From Verrucomicrobia bacterium UBA3222 (lineage in GTDB: Bacteria > Verrucomicrobiota > Verrucomicrobiia > Opitutales > UBA9783): DNA of 28,466 bases. The stretch covers positions 1 through 28,466 of the forward strand of contig DEWA01000044.1 of assembly GCA_002363035.1 (NCBI GenBank). The letters are read 5' to 3'. The notes below the pieces were generated by a model. It did no database searches and was not told where the DNA came from. It saw only the letters and a program-made list of their open reading frames with translations. The position numbers and the translations under genes were made by a program. Position 1 is the first letter of the stretch. Every line of letters begins with the position of its first letter. Shown piece by piece: positions 8,733-16,648 of this stretch.

Positions 8733-8918
8733 GTTTCTTCAACTGAAAACCGACAAAGTGCTCTGACTGTTATTCTTAATATCTTTGGATTGAATTGAAA
8801 GAATAAAGTAACAGATCTCTATACTCCGTTCCTACACAACCACTGCGTAATCTACGAAAGAAACACCCCAGGAAAATCCAGAGACCCCAAAAAAACGCGC
8901 CACTGGAATGCCGACCTC

Positions 8919-8994
8919 TGGTGGAGTTGATCGGGATCGAACCGACGACCTTATCATTGCGAACGATACGCTCTACCAACTGAGCTACAACCCC
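8919..8994 (-). tRNA. tRNA-Ala (anticodon CGC)
   Basis: Read on the minus strand, a full cloverleaf folds: acceptor GGGGTTG with CAACTCC, D-arm GCTC/GAGC, anticodon stem TATCG/TGATA with loop TTCGCAA, T-arm TCGGTTCGATCCCGA. CCA is encoded. The G3-U70 pair, the main alanine identity element, is present. The anticodon CGC reads GCG. Confidence 0.96.
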
Positions 8995-9072
8995 ATCTGC
9001 TTTTTATGGAAATTCGAAAGGATAAAAAAGGCAAGAAAATAAATCGGGAAACCTTTTAAACCGCAAAGAACC

Positions 9073-9103
9073 TTGACTTTTTTGTCATATTTTTTGGAAT
9101 AAA
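9073..9103 (+). promoter_or_regulatory. Possible promoter of tRNA-Pro
   Basis: TTGACT at 9073-9078 matches a -35 box in 5 of 6 positions. An A/T-rich AATAAA lies at 9098-9103, but the spacing of 19 nt is long and the tRNA begins only 6 nt later, so the -10 assignment is weak. Confidence 0.35.
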
Positions 9104-9108
9104 AGCAT

Positions 9109-9186
9109 CGGGTCATAGCGCAGTCTGGCTAGCGCACTTGCATGGGGTGCAAGGGGTCGTGAGTTCGAATCTCACTGACCCGACCA
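9109..9186 (+). tRNA. tRNA-Pro (anticodon GGG)
   Basis: Cloverleaf with acceptor CGGGTCA/TGACCCG, D-arm GCGC/GCGC, anticodon stem CTTGC/GCAAG with loop ATGGGGT, T-arm with GTTCGAATC, and encoded CCA. The C1-G72 acceptor pair is typical of bacterial proline tRNAs. The anticodon GGG reads CCC and CCU. Confidence 0.96.
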
Positions 9187-9394
9187 GGGGGTGTATTTGC
9201 ATCGCGGTTGGTGTCGCCACGTGGAACTTAGGCAAAGTGTCGCGTTGTGCGTTGAGAGTTGTTGTGCGATGACGTCCGTTTTCACAATAAAGTCCGCTGT
9301 GAAATGATCGAAGGAAGCGGGTATTTACCAAGACACGCGGTATCTGTATGAACCCAATGCAAAGACTTAAAGGACATCTACCAACGAAGCACTT

Positions 9395-10033
9395 TTACTT
9401 CTCAATCAACGCCCTTACCTCCCTCTTCACTCTCTCCAAATCTCCGCAGGTCAAAATCGGAATAAGCATTTGAATTTCCTCAATCGGCTTATTCCACCAC
9501 TGCAATTTTAACAACAAATCAATCAATTCATCATCGAAACGCTTTCGAAGCAATTTTGCGGGATTGCCGACCGCGACGGTGTACGGTGGGATATCGCAAC
9601 CGACGGTACTGTTTAAGCCGATAATCGCGCCATCGCCGATATGCACGCCCGGTAAAATCGTCGTATTTTGCCCAATCCAAACGTCATTGCCGACAACGGT
9701 ATCGCCTTTATACGGCATATCGGTCTTTGGCGGAACGGGCATCTTCCAACCTTCGAAAATGTAGAACGGAAACGTCGAAGCGGCATTCATTTGATGATTG
9801 GCACCGTTCATGACGAAATTTACGCCGGCGGCGATTTGGCAAAACTTACCGATAATTAACTTATCTCCGCAAAAATCATAGTGGTGCGTGACGTGTTTCT
9901 CGAAATCCGTATCACCGAAGTACGTAAAGTCGCCGACGACAATGTTCGGATTTTTAATCTGCGGCTTGACGTATGTAACGGTTTTGCAGTTCGGCACGGG
10001 GAATAAAACACTCGGATCGGGATGGTTACTCAT
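9395..10033 (-). CDS. XAT-type O-acetyltransferase, Vat/CatB-like
   Basis: A 212-residue left-handed beta-helix (hexapeptide-repeat) acyltransferase that would move acetyl from acetyl-CoA to a hydroxyl. The line-up NPNIVVGDFTYFG, GDKLIIGKFCQIAAGV, NFVMNGANHQMN with catalytic His H80, KGDTVVGNDVWIG, and VGNPAKLLRKRFDDELIDLLLKLQWWN is that of streptogramin A (Vat) and chloramphenicol (CatB/XAT) acetyltransferases. It starts with ATG at 10033. It is read away from the sigma-factor gene and stands alone. Many environmental relatives are of unknown substrate, so antibiotic resistance cannot be concluded from sequence. Confidence 0.93.
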   Translation of the reverse strand: MSNHPDPSVLFPVPNCKTVTYVKPQIKNPNIVVGDFTYFGDTDFEKHVTHHYDFCGDKLIIGKFCQIAAGVNFVMNGANHQMNAASTFPFYIFEGWKMPVPPKTDMPYKGDTVVGNDVWIGQNTTILPGVHIGDGAIIGLNSTVGCDIPPYTVAVGNPAKLLRKRFDDELIDLLLKLQWWNKPIEEIQMLIPILTCGDLERVKREVRALIEK

Positions 10034-10134
10034 AACTAGTAGTCATTTTGAAAAAAATTTACGATGCGGGCAATAAAATTCCTGCTTTTTACCGACAATG
10101 ACCTGCTCCGTTTTTTGAAATCCCGCAGTGTTAT

Positions 10135-10164
10135 AACAGGCACCTCTCAAACGAGACGCCTGTT
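10135..10164. other. Two-part hairpin in the divergent intergenic region
   Basis: AACAGGC (10135-10141) pairs with GCCTGTT (10158-10164), and inside it TCTC (10145-10148) pairs with GAGA (10153-10156) around an AAAC loop. It lies between the acetyltransferase and the sigma-factor gene, about 80 nt upstream of the latter. There is no T-run of terminator type on either side; it may be a leader structure. Confidence 0.35.
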
Positions 10165-10244
10165 TCGCTTATGCAACGTTCTTTAAACATTCACGGCGTC
10201 GCTCTGCATCACCCGCGGGCACAAATCATGCTGTTTGGTGAAGC

Positions 10245-11012
10245 ATGGGATGTAAAACAATCGCACAATCAACCGCACCTTCCGCATCAAAAACCTTCAA
10301 AAAACGTCCCGACTGGACACTGGTTCGCGATCACCTGCCGTTGTTAAAAAGCATTATCGGTAAAATGTCGCCGACCTTTCCTCCGACCGTCGATCGTGAA
10401 AACATGTACGCCGTCGGTCTGTTGGGGTTGATTTCGGCGGGTCAAACATTCAATCCGAACAAAGATGCGCAATTCGGAACCTACGCCGCCATTCGCATCA
10501 AGGGCGCGCTGTTGGATGAACTGCGGCATTCGGATTACCTGCCGCGGTACTTGCGCACCACCGTCAAAGCCGTTAAAAAGATGATAACCGCTTATGAAGA
10601 AGAATTTCAATGTCCGCCGTCCGACAAAGTGATTTGTGATTATTTTCGCCTGACGCCCCAAAAATGGAATCGGATGAAGCCGCACCTGAAGCCGCGCGTA
10701 ACGTTGTCGCTGAATAAATCCCTTATGCCGAACGACGCAACCGCTTTGACGCTGCAGGAGCAACTGGAGGACGTACAACAAAAAACCGCGCGTGAATTGT
10801 ACGAAAAGAAGGAATTGATGGCTCTTCTCAGACTGCATGTGCAATTTTTATCCGAACCGGAGCAAAAGGTTCTCGATATGCATTATAACGAAGGCGTGTT
10901 CTTGTCGGAAATCGCGCGTCGGATGCGCATGGGACAGTCGAAAATTTGGCAAATGCACGCAAAAGCGATTGAGAAAATTCGCCGTCGCATCGTCAAAGCC
11001 ATCGGCGAGTAG
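10245..11012 (+). CDS. RNA polymerase sigma factor, FliA/WhiG (sigma-28) type
   Basis: Directs RNA polymerase to alternative promoters. The 255 residues are typical for FliA/WhiG. Region 2 is clear: YAVGLLGLISAGQTFNP (55-71) and FGTYAAIRIKGALLDELR (77-94), the RIxGAxxDELR block characteristic of this subgroup. Region 3 lies around 100-150 and region 4, with its helix-turn-helix, is LSEPEQKVLDMHY ... LSEIARRMRMGQSKIWQMH (202-238). It starts at the ATG at 10245 after a GGTGA. No flagellar gene is in the window; in non-flagellated PVC bacteria such as Chlamydia a sigma-28 controls developmental genes, so its targets here may be the downstream genes or others. This is inference. Confidence 0.88.
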   Translation: MGCKTIAQSTAPSASKTFKKRPDWTLVRDHLPLLKSIIGKMSPTFPPTVDRENMYAVGLLGLISAGQTFNPNKDAQFGTYAAIRIKGALLDELRHSDYLPRYLRTTVKAVKKMITAYEEEFQCPPSDKVICDYFRLTPQKWNRMKPHLKPRVTLSLNKSLMPNDATALTLQEQLEDVQQKTARELYEKKELMALLRLHVQFLSEPEQKVLDMHYNEGVFLSEIARRMRMGQSKIWQMHAKAIEKIRRRIVKAIGE

Positions 11013-11054
11013 TCGCGAAGTACTGCGGAGTTTAAGGTGCCGTATGCTTTGTGT

Positions 11055-11074
11055 AATGAAGGATGCGCTTCATT
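11055..11074 (+). terminator. Possible terminator after the sigma-factor gene
   Basis: A 7-bp stem AATGAAG/CTTCATT with a 6-nt loop lies 43 nt after the stop and is followed by a short T-rich stretch (TTCATTAAAA). It is weak and might allow read-through to the next gene. Confidence 0.35.
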
Positions 11075-11240
11075 TTCATTAAAACGTTATCGGTCACTTG
11101 GAGAACCCGCTTTTGATGTTCGGTTTTTCGTTAAATCATTAAAGGTCCTGTCTTGAGACTGCCTGCGTTCGTTATATTCCTCCGATAAGGATAAAAATTT
11201 TGGACACCGACGATTTTTGTCCGATTTATACCGTAACGGT

Positions 11241-11948
11241 ATGTATGAAACAAAAACCACTCTCCTGTTATCCGCATGTTTATTCCTGCATGCGCACGTA
11301 TTATCCGAAAGAAACCCGTCGGCCGAAACCAAAAACCTACAAACCCTGTCCGATGGTTCCGCTCGATCCGATGCCGTAAATTCCGACGTGCTCCGAAAGA
11401 CAGCGAACACGATAAAGTCGGTTCAAGCCGCGGAAAAAACGCCCGCCTTCGTTGCGGAAAACGCGTCCGCCTTTTCAACGGGAACGGTTGCGGAGGCGGT
11501 GAAGACGAACGGAAAAAATCCGGCGACGGTTGCCGATGTACCCGCGAAGGACGATAAAGACGATGCCTTTCGCGACGCCGACCGCTTGGAAGAGCAAACG
11601 GATGCGGTAACGGCGATGCTGCAACAACAGCTTTTTGCACCGCACGATGGGAATTTAATTCTTCAGGCGGTTAAAAAATTGCCGCAAAACGAACAAACAT
11701 CGGCATCCGTCGAAGCGATTGCCGCCGAATTGAAGGTTCGCTTAAGCGATGCGTTGCGGAAAATTTGCCCGTACGATACGCATGCATTGGATACCCTTAC
11801 TCTGCAACTGGCGGATGTCATTCGTGCGCACGGCATTCGCCAAAAACGCCCTTTCGCCTTGTTTAACACCGAAGATATTCGGTATTTGACGGCGGGTTTG
11901 TATCACGTGTTGCAGGAAACCGACATTCAACGGCTGATTGTTTTTTAA
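11241..11948 (+). CDS. Exported protein of unknown function
   Basis: 235 residues from the ATG at 11241; a start eight codons upstream at 11217 is possible but would move the charged residues in front of the signal peptide. MYETKTTLLLSACLFLHAHVLS is a plausible Sec signal peptide. Residues 25-110 are polar, low in complexity (Ala, Thr, Asn, Lys) and probably disordered. The C-terminal half (about 120-235) is predicted helical, with several Leu/Ala-rich segments and one Cys. I do not recognise the family. It sits between the sigma factor and the AsmA-like gene on the same strand. Confidence 0.72.
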   Translation: MYETKTTLLLSACLFLHAHVLSERNPSAETKNLQTLSDGSARSDAVNSDVLRKTANTIKSVQAAEKTPAFVAENASAFSTGTVAEAVKTNGKNPATVADVPAKDDKDDAFRDADRLEEQTDAVTAMLQQQLFAPHDGNLILQAVKKLPQNEQTSASVEAIAAELKVRLSDALRKICPYDTHALDTLTLQLADVIRAHGIRQKRPFALFNTEDIRYLTAGLYHVLQETDIQRLIVF

Positions 11949-11975
11949 CAAACGCCTCCGCATTGAAATAAACAC

Positions 11976-12137
11976 ATGAACATAAAACACTTCCCGTTTG
12001 TCGACCGCCGTTGTGCTCCGAAGCATTTTGCCGCCGTGAACATCAACCAACAAATGAAAATTTTGACAAAGACAACGGCAAATCTTTCCAACGAAACCTC
12101 AACTTCGCATTGCCCGTCGTCGGTGTTTTCCGCATGA
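11976..12137 (+). CDS. Possible small protein (53 residues)
   Basis: An ATG-started open frame runs from 11976 to a TGA at 12135-12137, ending 7 nt before the AsmA-like gene. It starts MNIKHFPFVDRRCAPKHF and ends PSSVFSA. There is no good ribosome binding site and no recognisable motif. Tight placement before the next gene is the only support; it may be a leader or chance. Confidence 0.25.
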   Translation: MNIKHFPFVDRRCAPKHFAAVNINQQMKILTKTTANLSNETSTSHCPSSVFSA

Positions 12138-12144
12138 TATTCCC

Positions 12145-12798
12145 ATGAAAACACTTCTCTTATTACCGTTTCGCGGATTGCTTTGGTTGCTCCTGGGACT
12201 GCTCTGTTCCTCCGTCTGGCTGTTGATCGCGGCACTTTTTACCACCGCTTATTGGTTGCCGCCGACGCTTTCGTGGCTATGGGAAATAAAGACCGATTTC
12301 CCCTGTAAAATCGGATCGGCAAAAATTGAATGGTGGAAGGGAAAAATTTGCTTAAAGAATGTTACGCTTTACAACCCGACGTCTTTCCAAAGTTCCGACA
12401 TGGCAAGCTTTTCGAAAATCGAATGCCGCTTCGATTGGCTCTCCCTGCCGAAACAAACGCTTCATATTGATGAATTAAATTTCTTTGGCACGAAACTTGC
12501 TTCCGTAGAACAAGGTGAGAACACCAACTGGGCGATGCTGAACCGTCATTTAAATACGCACGAAAAACAACCGACCAAAGGCGTTTGGGTGGAAAATCTG
12601 CGCCTTACGTTCGACGGTATGGTTGCGCACCACTCCTATCGCGGTACGCCGACGGTATCGGTGACGAAACGCACGCGCTCCTTTGAATTCTCAAACCTCT
12701 GCATCAACGTTCCGCGAGACGTTCGGAAAAATCTGAACCAACCGTGCGATTTAAAGGATGTGTACGGAGAATGCGGACGATTGCTGATGAATAATTAA
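12145..12798 (+). CDS. Membrane-anchored protein with an AsmA-like N-terminal domain
   Basis: 217 residues. A long hydrophobic segment (about 10-36, rich in Leu and Trp) anchors it in the inner membrane with the rest in the periplasm. After it, the sequence alternates as in AsmA-like/DUF748 domains: IGSAKIEWWKGKICLKNVTLYNP followed by SFQSSDMASFSKIECRFDW and HIDELNFFGTKLASV, the repeated beta pattern with a NP turn. AsmA-family proteins help move or organise lipid and outer-membrane components. It is much shorter than full-length AsmA (about 600 residues). It ends 15 nt before the next gene, so co-transcription is likely. The family call is from pattern, not a search. Confidence 0.65.
   Translation: MKTLLLLPFRGLLWLLLGLLCSSVWLLIAALFTTAYWLPPTLSWLWEIKTDFPCKIGSAKIEWWKGKICLKNVTLYNPTSFQSSDMASFSKIECRFDWLSLPKQTLHIDELNFFGTKLASVEQGENTNWAMLNRHLNTHEKQPTKGVWVENLRLTFDGMVAHHSYRGTPTVSVTKRTRSFEFSNLCINVPRDVRKNLNQPCDLKDVYGECGRLLMNN
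12486..12501 (+). promoter_or_regulatory. Sigma-54-type -24/-12 element inside the AsmA-like gene
   Basis: TGGCACG-AAAC-TTGCT is an exact match to the sigma-54 consensus TGGCAC-N5-TTGCW. It points toward the putative translocator gene, which starts 312 nt downstream. It is intragenic, so it may be chance; no enhancer-binding regulator gene is in the window. Confidence 0.3.
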
Positions 12799-12813
12799 AG
12801 AAAAGGGAAAAGT

Positions 12814-14439
12814 ATGAGTGCACACATCGATATAGCAAACGACCTCAAAAACATCGGCAACGAGGTGATTGGCAATGGTCAAGAAATAATAAAGAACGCA
12901 GGTGAAGCCGTTAAAGATAAGTGCAAAGGGATAAAAGACAAGCTTATCGGTTTTTGTAATTTCCTGAGACATGCCGGCGTCGCACTCGGTACGGCATTGG
13001 GTGTCGTTGCCGGTCTGGTCGCCGCCGGGGTCGTCGCCATTACGCTTCCGGTTTCCCTTCCGGTACTCGGAGCTATAGCGGGAGGACTGTTTCTCGGCGG
13101 TGCGATCGTGACACTGATTCACAACATCAGAGACCCGTATATCAAAGGCGCAAAGAACGTCATTATTCAAACACTGAAGGACATCGGCTCAGGCATGCTT
13201 GGGGCGATCCCGACCATCATATCGTTTATCCGAGATCCGAAGCAAATAGGTAAAGTTATTAACTTTTTGAAAACTCAGGCTGAGGATGTTAGAAATGACG
13301 TCAATGATTTAAAAAATATACTCGAAGCTACCGGCAGTAAGATTACGAAGGAAGCAAAAGGAAAATTTAATAATCTTTTGAACGAATTAAATAAACAGTT
13401 CGTGAATTATCAAGATAAAATCAACAAACTGACAAAAGAAGGCATAGAGAAAGGTGATCTTAATATAGAAACTTTGTTTAAAGATGATAAGGAAGCGATA
13501 CAAAAGTGTATATCAGGTATTAATGATCTTCTGGGAAACCAACCCCTCGATAAAAATCAAAAGAAGGCATTGAATGCACTGAACAAATCATTCGATGTCA
13601 AACAGCTCGATAAGTCGTTCCAAACTTTGAATGAAAGCTTCTCGAAGAATTCAAAGGGAGCGGATAAAAAGGTAGATGTAGTCAACATCAAGGAGGAGAT
13701 AGGAAACCATAAGACAAACAATTCAGTATTCTCCGACATAGACGAAAATGAAATAAGAGGTGGCGAGTTAGGCAACTCGATAGCAATAGAGATTGTTAAA
13801 GAGTTTAAAAACAGCGGGGGAAATTTAGAGAAGGAGTTGAAACCTGATTTCGGAAACATTTCCATCATTCAAAATGAAAATACGGAAGAGGGAGCTATTG
13901 AGGGAAATGAAATTGTGAATTTAGCGGAAAACAACAAATCGGAAAAAGCGGAAGGATTGAAAACGGAAAACAAAGTCGAAAAGCTTGGTACCGACAATAA
14001 AAAAATAAAAGAAAAAGACATAAATACCATCGTAGATATGTTCAACAACAGTTCTTTTCTCAAAAACAACTACATAAAAGTTCAAGATAACAGCAAAAAT
14101 TACTATTTCGAACAATTCGCAGAACTGCAAGGATTGATAACAGCTCTTACACAAAAGAATCTTACACAAACAAACCTAAAGGGTATTTTTAGCGATATTA
14201 ACCAATGTGTTAAGAAAATTCTGGATGAAAAATCAATAGCCTATTATCTGTTAAATCAAGACAGGGATGCACTCGAAGAAATAGTGAAAAAAACTGGCAG
14301 CATCCTCCTTGACGTGCAAGGTATTGAAGACAATAAAATCCACAAAGTAGAAGTAGAGACCGTAAAGAAAGGCTTCTTCCGATGGGCACAGTATGCGCCG
14401 AGCCTTAGCTTCGGAGAAGCAGCTGTTTCACTTGTATAA
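12814..14439 (+). CDS. Putative type III secretion translocator-like protein with bilobed hydrophobic segment
   Basis: 541 residues, no signal peptide. Residues 1-50 are polar and helical. Two hydrophobic stretches follow, about 54-77 and 83-102, separated by a Pro-containing turn (TLPVSLPV), with a third weaker one near 128-139. From 150 to 400 the sequence is a long, Lys/Asn/Glu-rich helical or disordered region with coiled-coil character; the C-terminal 140 residues look more ordered. This is the plan of YopB/IpaB/CopB-type pore-forming translocators and also of chlamydial inclusion-membrane proteins. The strongest support is the class II chaperone-like gene 25 nt downstream. The usual PxLxxP chaperone-binding motif is not visible near the N-terminus. 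The 3' two thirds are clearly more AT-rich than the neighbours. Function is inferred. Confidence 0.5.
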   Translation: MSAHIDIANDLKNIGNEVIGNGQEIIKNAGEAVKDKCKGIKDKLIGFCNFLRHAGVALGTALGVVAGLVAAGVVAITLPVSLPVLGAIAGGLFLGGAIVTLIHNIRDPYIKGAKNVIIQTLKDIGSGMLGAIPTIISFIRDPKQIGKVINFLKTQAEDVRNDVNDLKNILEATGSKITKEAKGKFNNLLNELNKQFVNYQDKINKLTKEGIEKGDLNIETLFKDDKEAIQKCISGINDLLGNQPLDKNQKKALNALNKSFDVKQLDKSFQTLNESFSKNSKGADKKVDVVNIKEEIGNHKTNNSVFSDIDENEIRGGELGNSIAIEIVKEFKNSGGNLEKELKPDFGNISIIQNENTEEGAIEGNEIVNLAENNKSEKAEGLKTENKVEKLGTDNKKIKEKDINTIVDMFNNSSFLKNNYIKVQDNSKNYYFEQFAELQGLITALTQKNLTQTNLKGIFSDINQCVKKILDEKSIAYYLLNQDRDALEEIVKKTGSILLDVQGIEDNKIHKVEVETVKKGFFRWAQYAPSLSFGEAAVSLV

Positions 14440-14464
14440 TTTTTAATCTTTACATTCAATCCCA

Positions 14465-15109
14465 ATGAACACCCTCACCCAAACAGAACTCGCGCAAACC
14501 TTCGCCTTTTTGCAGGTCGTATCGGAATACGCCCAAAATCAAAAGACAAGCGGCTTTAGAGAACGGCTCCTGGAGCAGGAACCGTTTTGGGAGAAACACA
14601 TCGCCGAGCAGTTGGAACACGTACGCGAAGCGATTAAAGCGTTTAAATACTACGATACCAAAGGAAAGTTGAATAAACTTTGGGAACAGCTGAAGCACCG
14701 ACTGCATTATCCGCGCAACAAAACGTTCGACATTCTGTCGGAATACGCCAATCGGGCGTACGAAAGCGGCGATACGCAGAAGGCGTTTCTGATGTACAAC
14801 TTTATCGCACTGCTGTATCCGAATTACTATCGCGTGTACATGCGCATCGGGGAATTGACGGAAAAACTCTACGATCTCGAAACGGCGGGAAGGTTTTATC
14901 AGGCGACAACGGGGATTTTTGCCGAACCGGAATTGCTGTTTTTTGCCGCCGACTGCGCCATACGCGCCGAGCAATTCGAACAAGCCCGAAAGTACGTCAC
15001 CCAAGCGTTGAAAATCTTCGAACAGCGTCCGCCGAGTACGCCGCAGGAGTTGGAATTCAAAGCGGATCTGAAAGAATTGTCGGAATTGGTTGAAAAAGCG
15101 TGTGCGTAA
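14465..15109 (+). CDS. TPR protein, SycD/LcrH-like class II type III secretion chaperone
   Basis: 214 residues with tetratricopeptide repeats over about 87-190. AYESGDTQKAFLMYNFIALL, YYRVYMRIGELTEKLYDLETA, and EPELLFFAADCAIRAEQFEQA follow the three SycD repeats in order, including the characteristic EP-x-x-x-F-x-AA-x-C stretch (AAEC in SycD). Such chaperones bind the pore-forming translocators in the cytoplasm before export. SycD has about 168 residues; an extra N-terminal helical part here is comparable with the longer chlamydial LcrH/Scc2 proteins. It has no signal peptide, as expected. Its neighbour upstream has paired hydrophobic segments as a translocator would. A generic TPR protein is the alternative. 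Confidence 0.68.
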   Translation: MNTLTQTELAQTFAFLQVVSEYAQNQKTSGFRERLLEQEPFWEKHIAEQLEHVREAIKAFKYYDTKGKLNKLWEQLKHRLHYPRNKTFDILSEYANRAYESGDTQKAFLMYNFIALLYPNYYRVYMRIGELTEKLYDLETAGRFYQATTGIFAEPELLFFAADCAIRAEQFEQARKYVTQALKIFEQRPPSTPQELEFKADLKELSELVEKACA

Positions 15110-15168
15110 AAAGGGAATGCAAAATCCGTTTCTCCTTCAACCTTTAAGAGTATTTTGAACATAAACGT

Positions 15169-16050
15169 ATGCGTTGGATTTTAACGATTGCCTTTTTGTT
15201 GCCGCCGTTCGTAACCTTCGGCGGCAAGAAATCACCGTGGAAAGTCTTTTCGGATCAAAATGCGCGGGCAGCTTTCAAAAAAATGCTTACGCAACCGTCC
15301 GGCGGGAAGAAAGTAACATTGGATCGCATCGAAACGGTTCAAATCGACCATGCGCATATTAAATCGACGGAAGGTTTCGAAAAACTGACTGCTCTGAAAA
15401 CCTTATCCTTATCGTACAATTTCATTCGGGATGTTTCGCCGATTGTGTCGCTTCCGAATTTGCGACAATTGGATCTGAGCTACAACGACATTACCAACGG
15501 AACGATATTCATGAACTGCGACACGCTGGAATTGCTGGACGTATCGCACAATCACATCAAATACACGTTCACCTGTGCCTTTCGAAATTTGCGCAATTTG
15601 AACCTTTCGATGAACTACATTGAACAGTTGCAAACGCGGGAACAATGTAATCACCTGCTGGAAGCGATCGATATTTCCGATAACCCGCTGACGAGTTTAT
15701 TGCCGAATTTAACCTTCCCGTCGCTGAAGGTATTCCTTGCGAACAAGACGTTTTTGAAAGATCTTTCGCCGCTGTTTGTCTGCAACACCCTGGAAACATT
15801 GGAGGTTGAACATTGTTCCAATTTAAAGTCGATCGAAAAGTTGTTCCCATACAACAAAGTTACGGAAACCTACACCTGCGTTTTCCCGAAATTAAAGAAA
15901 CTGGTTATTTCCGAAATCTTTTTAAATGAAAAATCGGAAAAAATTCTGCGTGATATTTACAACGGCGCGTTGGAGCAACCGATTACGATCAACGGCAAAT
16001 TCATTCAGTCGAAACGCAAAACGGAACCGAAAAAGGTGATAAAATTCTGA
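15169..16050 (+). CDS. Exported leucine-rich-repeat protein
   Basis: 293 residues. MRWILTIAFLLPPFVTFGGKK is a Sec signal peptide. Residues 60-235 form about seven leucine-rich repeats of the LxxLxxLxLSxNxI type: TALKTLSLSYNFIRDV, PNLRQLDLSYNDITNG, DTLELLDVSHNHIKY, RNLRNLNLSMNYIEQL, LLEAIDISDNPLTSL, then more degenerate units. The C-terminal tail is basic (QSKRKTEPKKVIKF). LRR arrays bind proteins; exported LRR proteins in host-associated bacteria often act at the host interface, but that is inference. It begins 59 nt after the chaperone-like gene on the same strand. Confidence 0.85.
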   Translation: MRWILTIAFLLPPFVTFGGKKSPWKVFSDQNARAAFKKMLTQPSGGKKVTLDRIETVQIDHAHIKSTEGFEKLTALKTLSLSYNFIRDVSPIVSLPNLRQLDLSYNDITNGTIFMNCDTLELLDVSHNHIKYTFTCAFRNLRNLNLSMNYIEQLQTREQCNHLLEAIDISDNPLTSLLPNLTFPSLKVFLANKTFLKDLSPLFVCNTLETLEVEHCSNLKSIEKLFPYNKVTETYTCVFPKLKKLVISEIFLNEKSEKILRDIYNGALEQPITINGKFIQSKRKTEPKKVIKF

Positions 16051-16146
16051 CAGCGACCCCGTGAGATTGATTTTCGGGAACAATCGCCGAAAGATACAAT
16101 CGGAACTCGCCTGTTTTCTTTCAACGTGCTTCGATGGTAACGTTGA

Positions 16147-16545
16147 ATGAAAATCGTCGCCGCTGTATGCGCTTTGGCGTTTATTCTGCTGTGTAAATTT
16201 TATTGGCTCCCGCAGTCGTCTCCTGAAAAAGAACCCGTACCGTTGTTTCCCGATCCGAACAACGCCTTCTGCGAACTGCGCCCGTTAACGGATTTACAGC
16301 GGGAATTGTTGGATTTTCGCCCCGATTGCCTGCATACGGCATACAATTTTTCCCGTTATTCGGATACGTCTTTCCCGAAACAACAAACGCTTCGGCAGAC
16401 CATTCGGCGACGTTTGTTTGAAACGCTCAACGAGGCACCGTCAACCGTACCGAATGCGTCGGAGATTTTTAAGTACGATGATCCGATGCAACAGCCGTTT
16501 TTAACCGTACCGCACATCGGGGAACGGAAGAAGCCGCTCCGTTAA
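16147..16545 (+). CDS. Small membrane-anchored or exported protein, unknown function
   Basis: 132 residues. MKIVAAVCALAFILLCKFYWLP is a signal peptide or single membrane anchor. The remainder is polar, Pro- and Phe-rich, without a recognised motif, and ends basic (GERKKPLR). It follows the LRR gene by 96 nt on the same strand and is the last gene of the plus-strand group. The Cys in the hydrophobic part is not in a lipobox. Confidence 0.65.
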   Translation: MKIVAAVCALAFILLCKFYWLPQSSPEKEPVPLFPDPNNAFCELRPLTDLQRELLDFRPDCLHTAYNFSRYSDTSFPKQQTLRQTIRRRLFETLNEAPSTVPNASEIFKYDDPMQQPFLTVPHIGERKKPLR

Positions 16546-16648
16546 TCGCAACGCGCGGTCGGCTTATCCGGTTTTCATCGCTACCTGTTTTACCATGACC
16601 GCCCGATTATTTCGGCACATGACCGTTTTTGCAACCCTCCCCCTACTC

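Noticed and set aside
9368..9388. An 18 of 21 match between 9368-9388 and 18983-19003 (AAAGGACATC core), considered as a repeat.
   Set aside because: A rough estimate shows that a few such imperfect matches are expected by chance in a window of this length.
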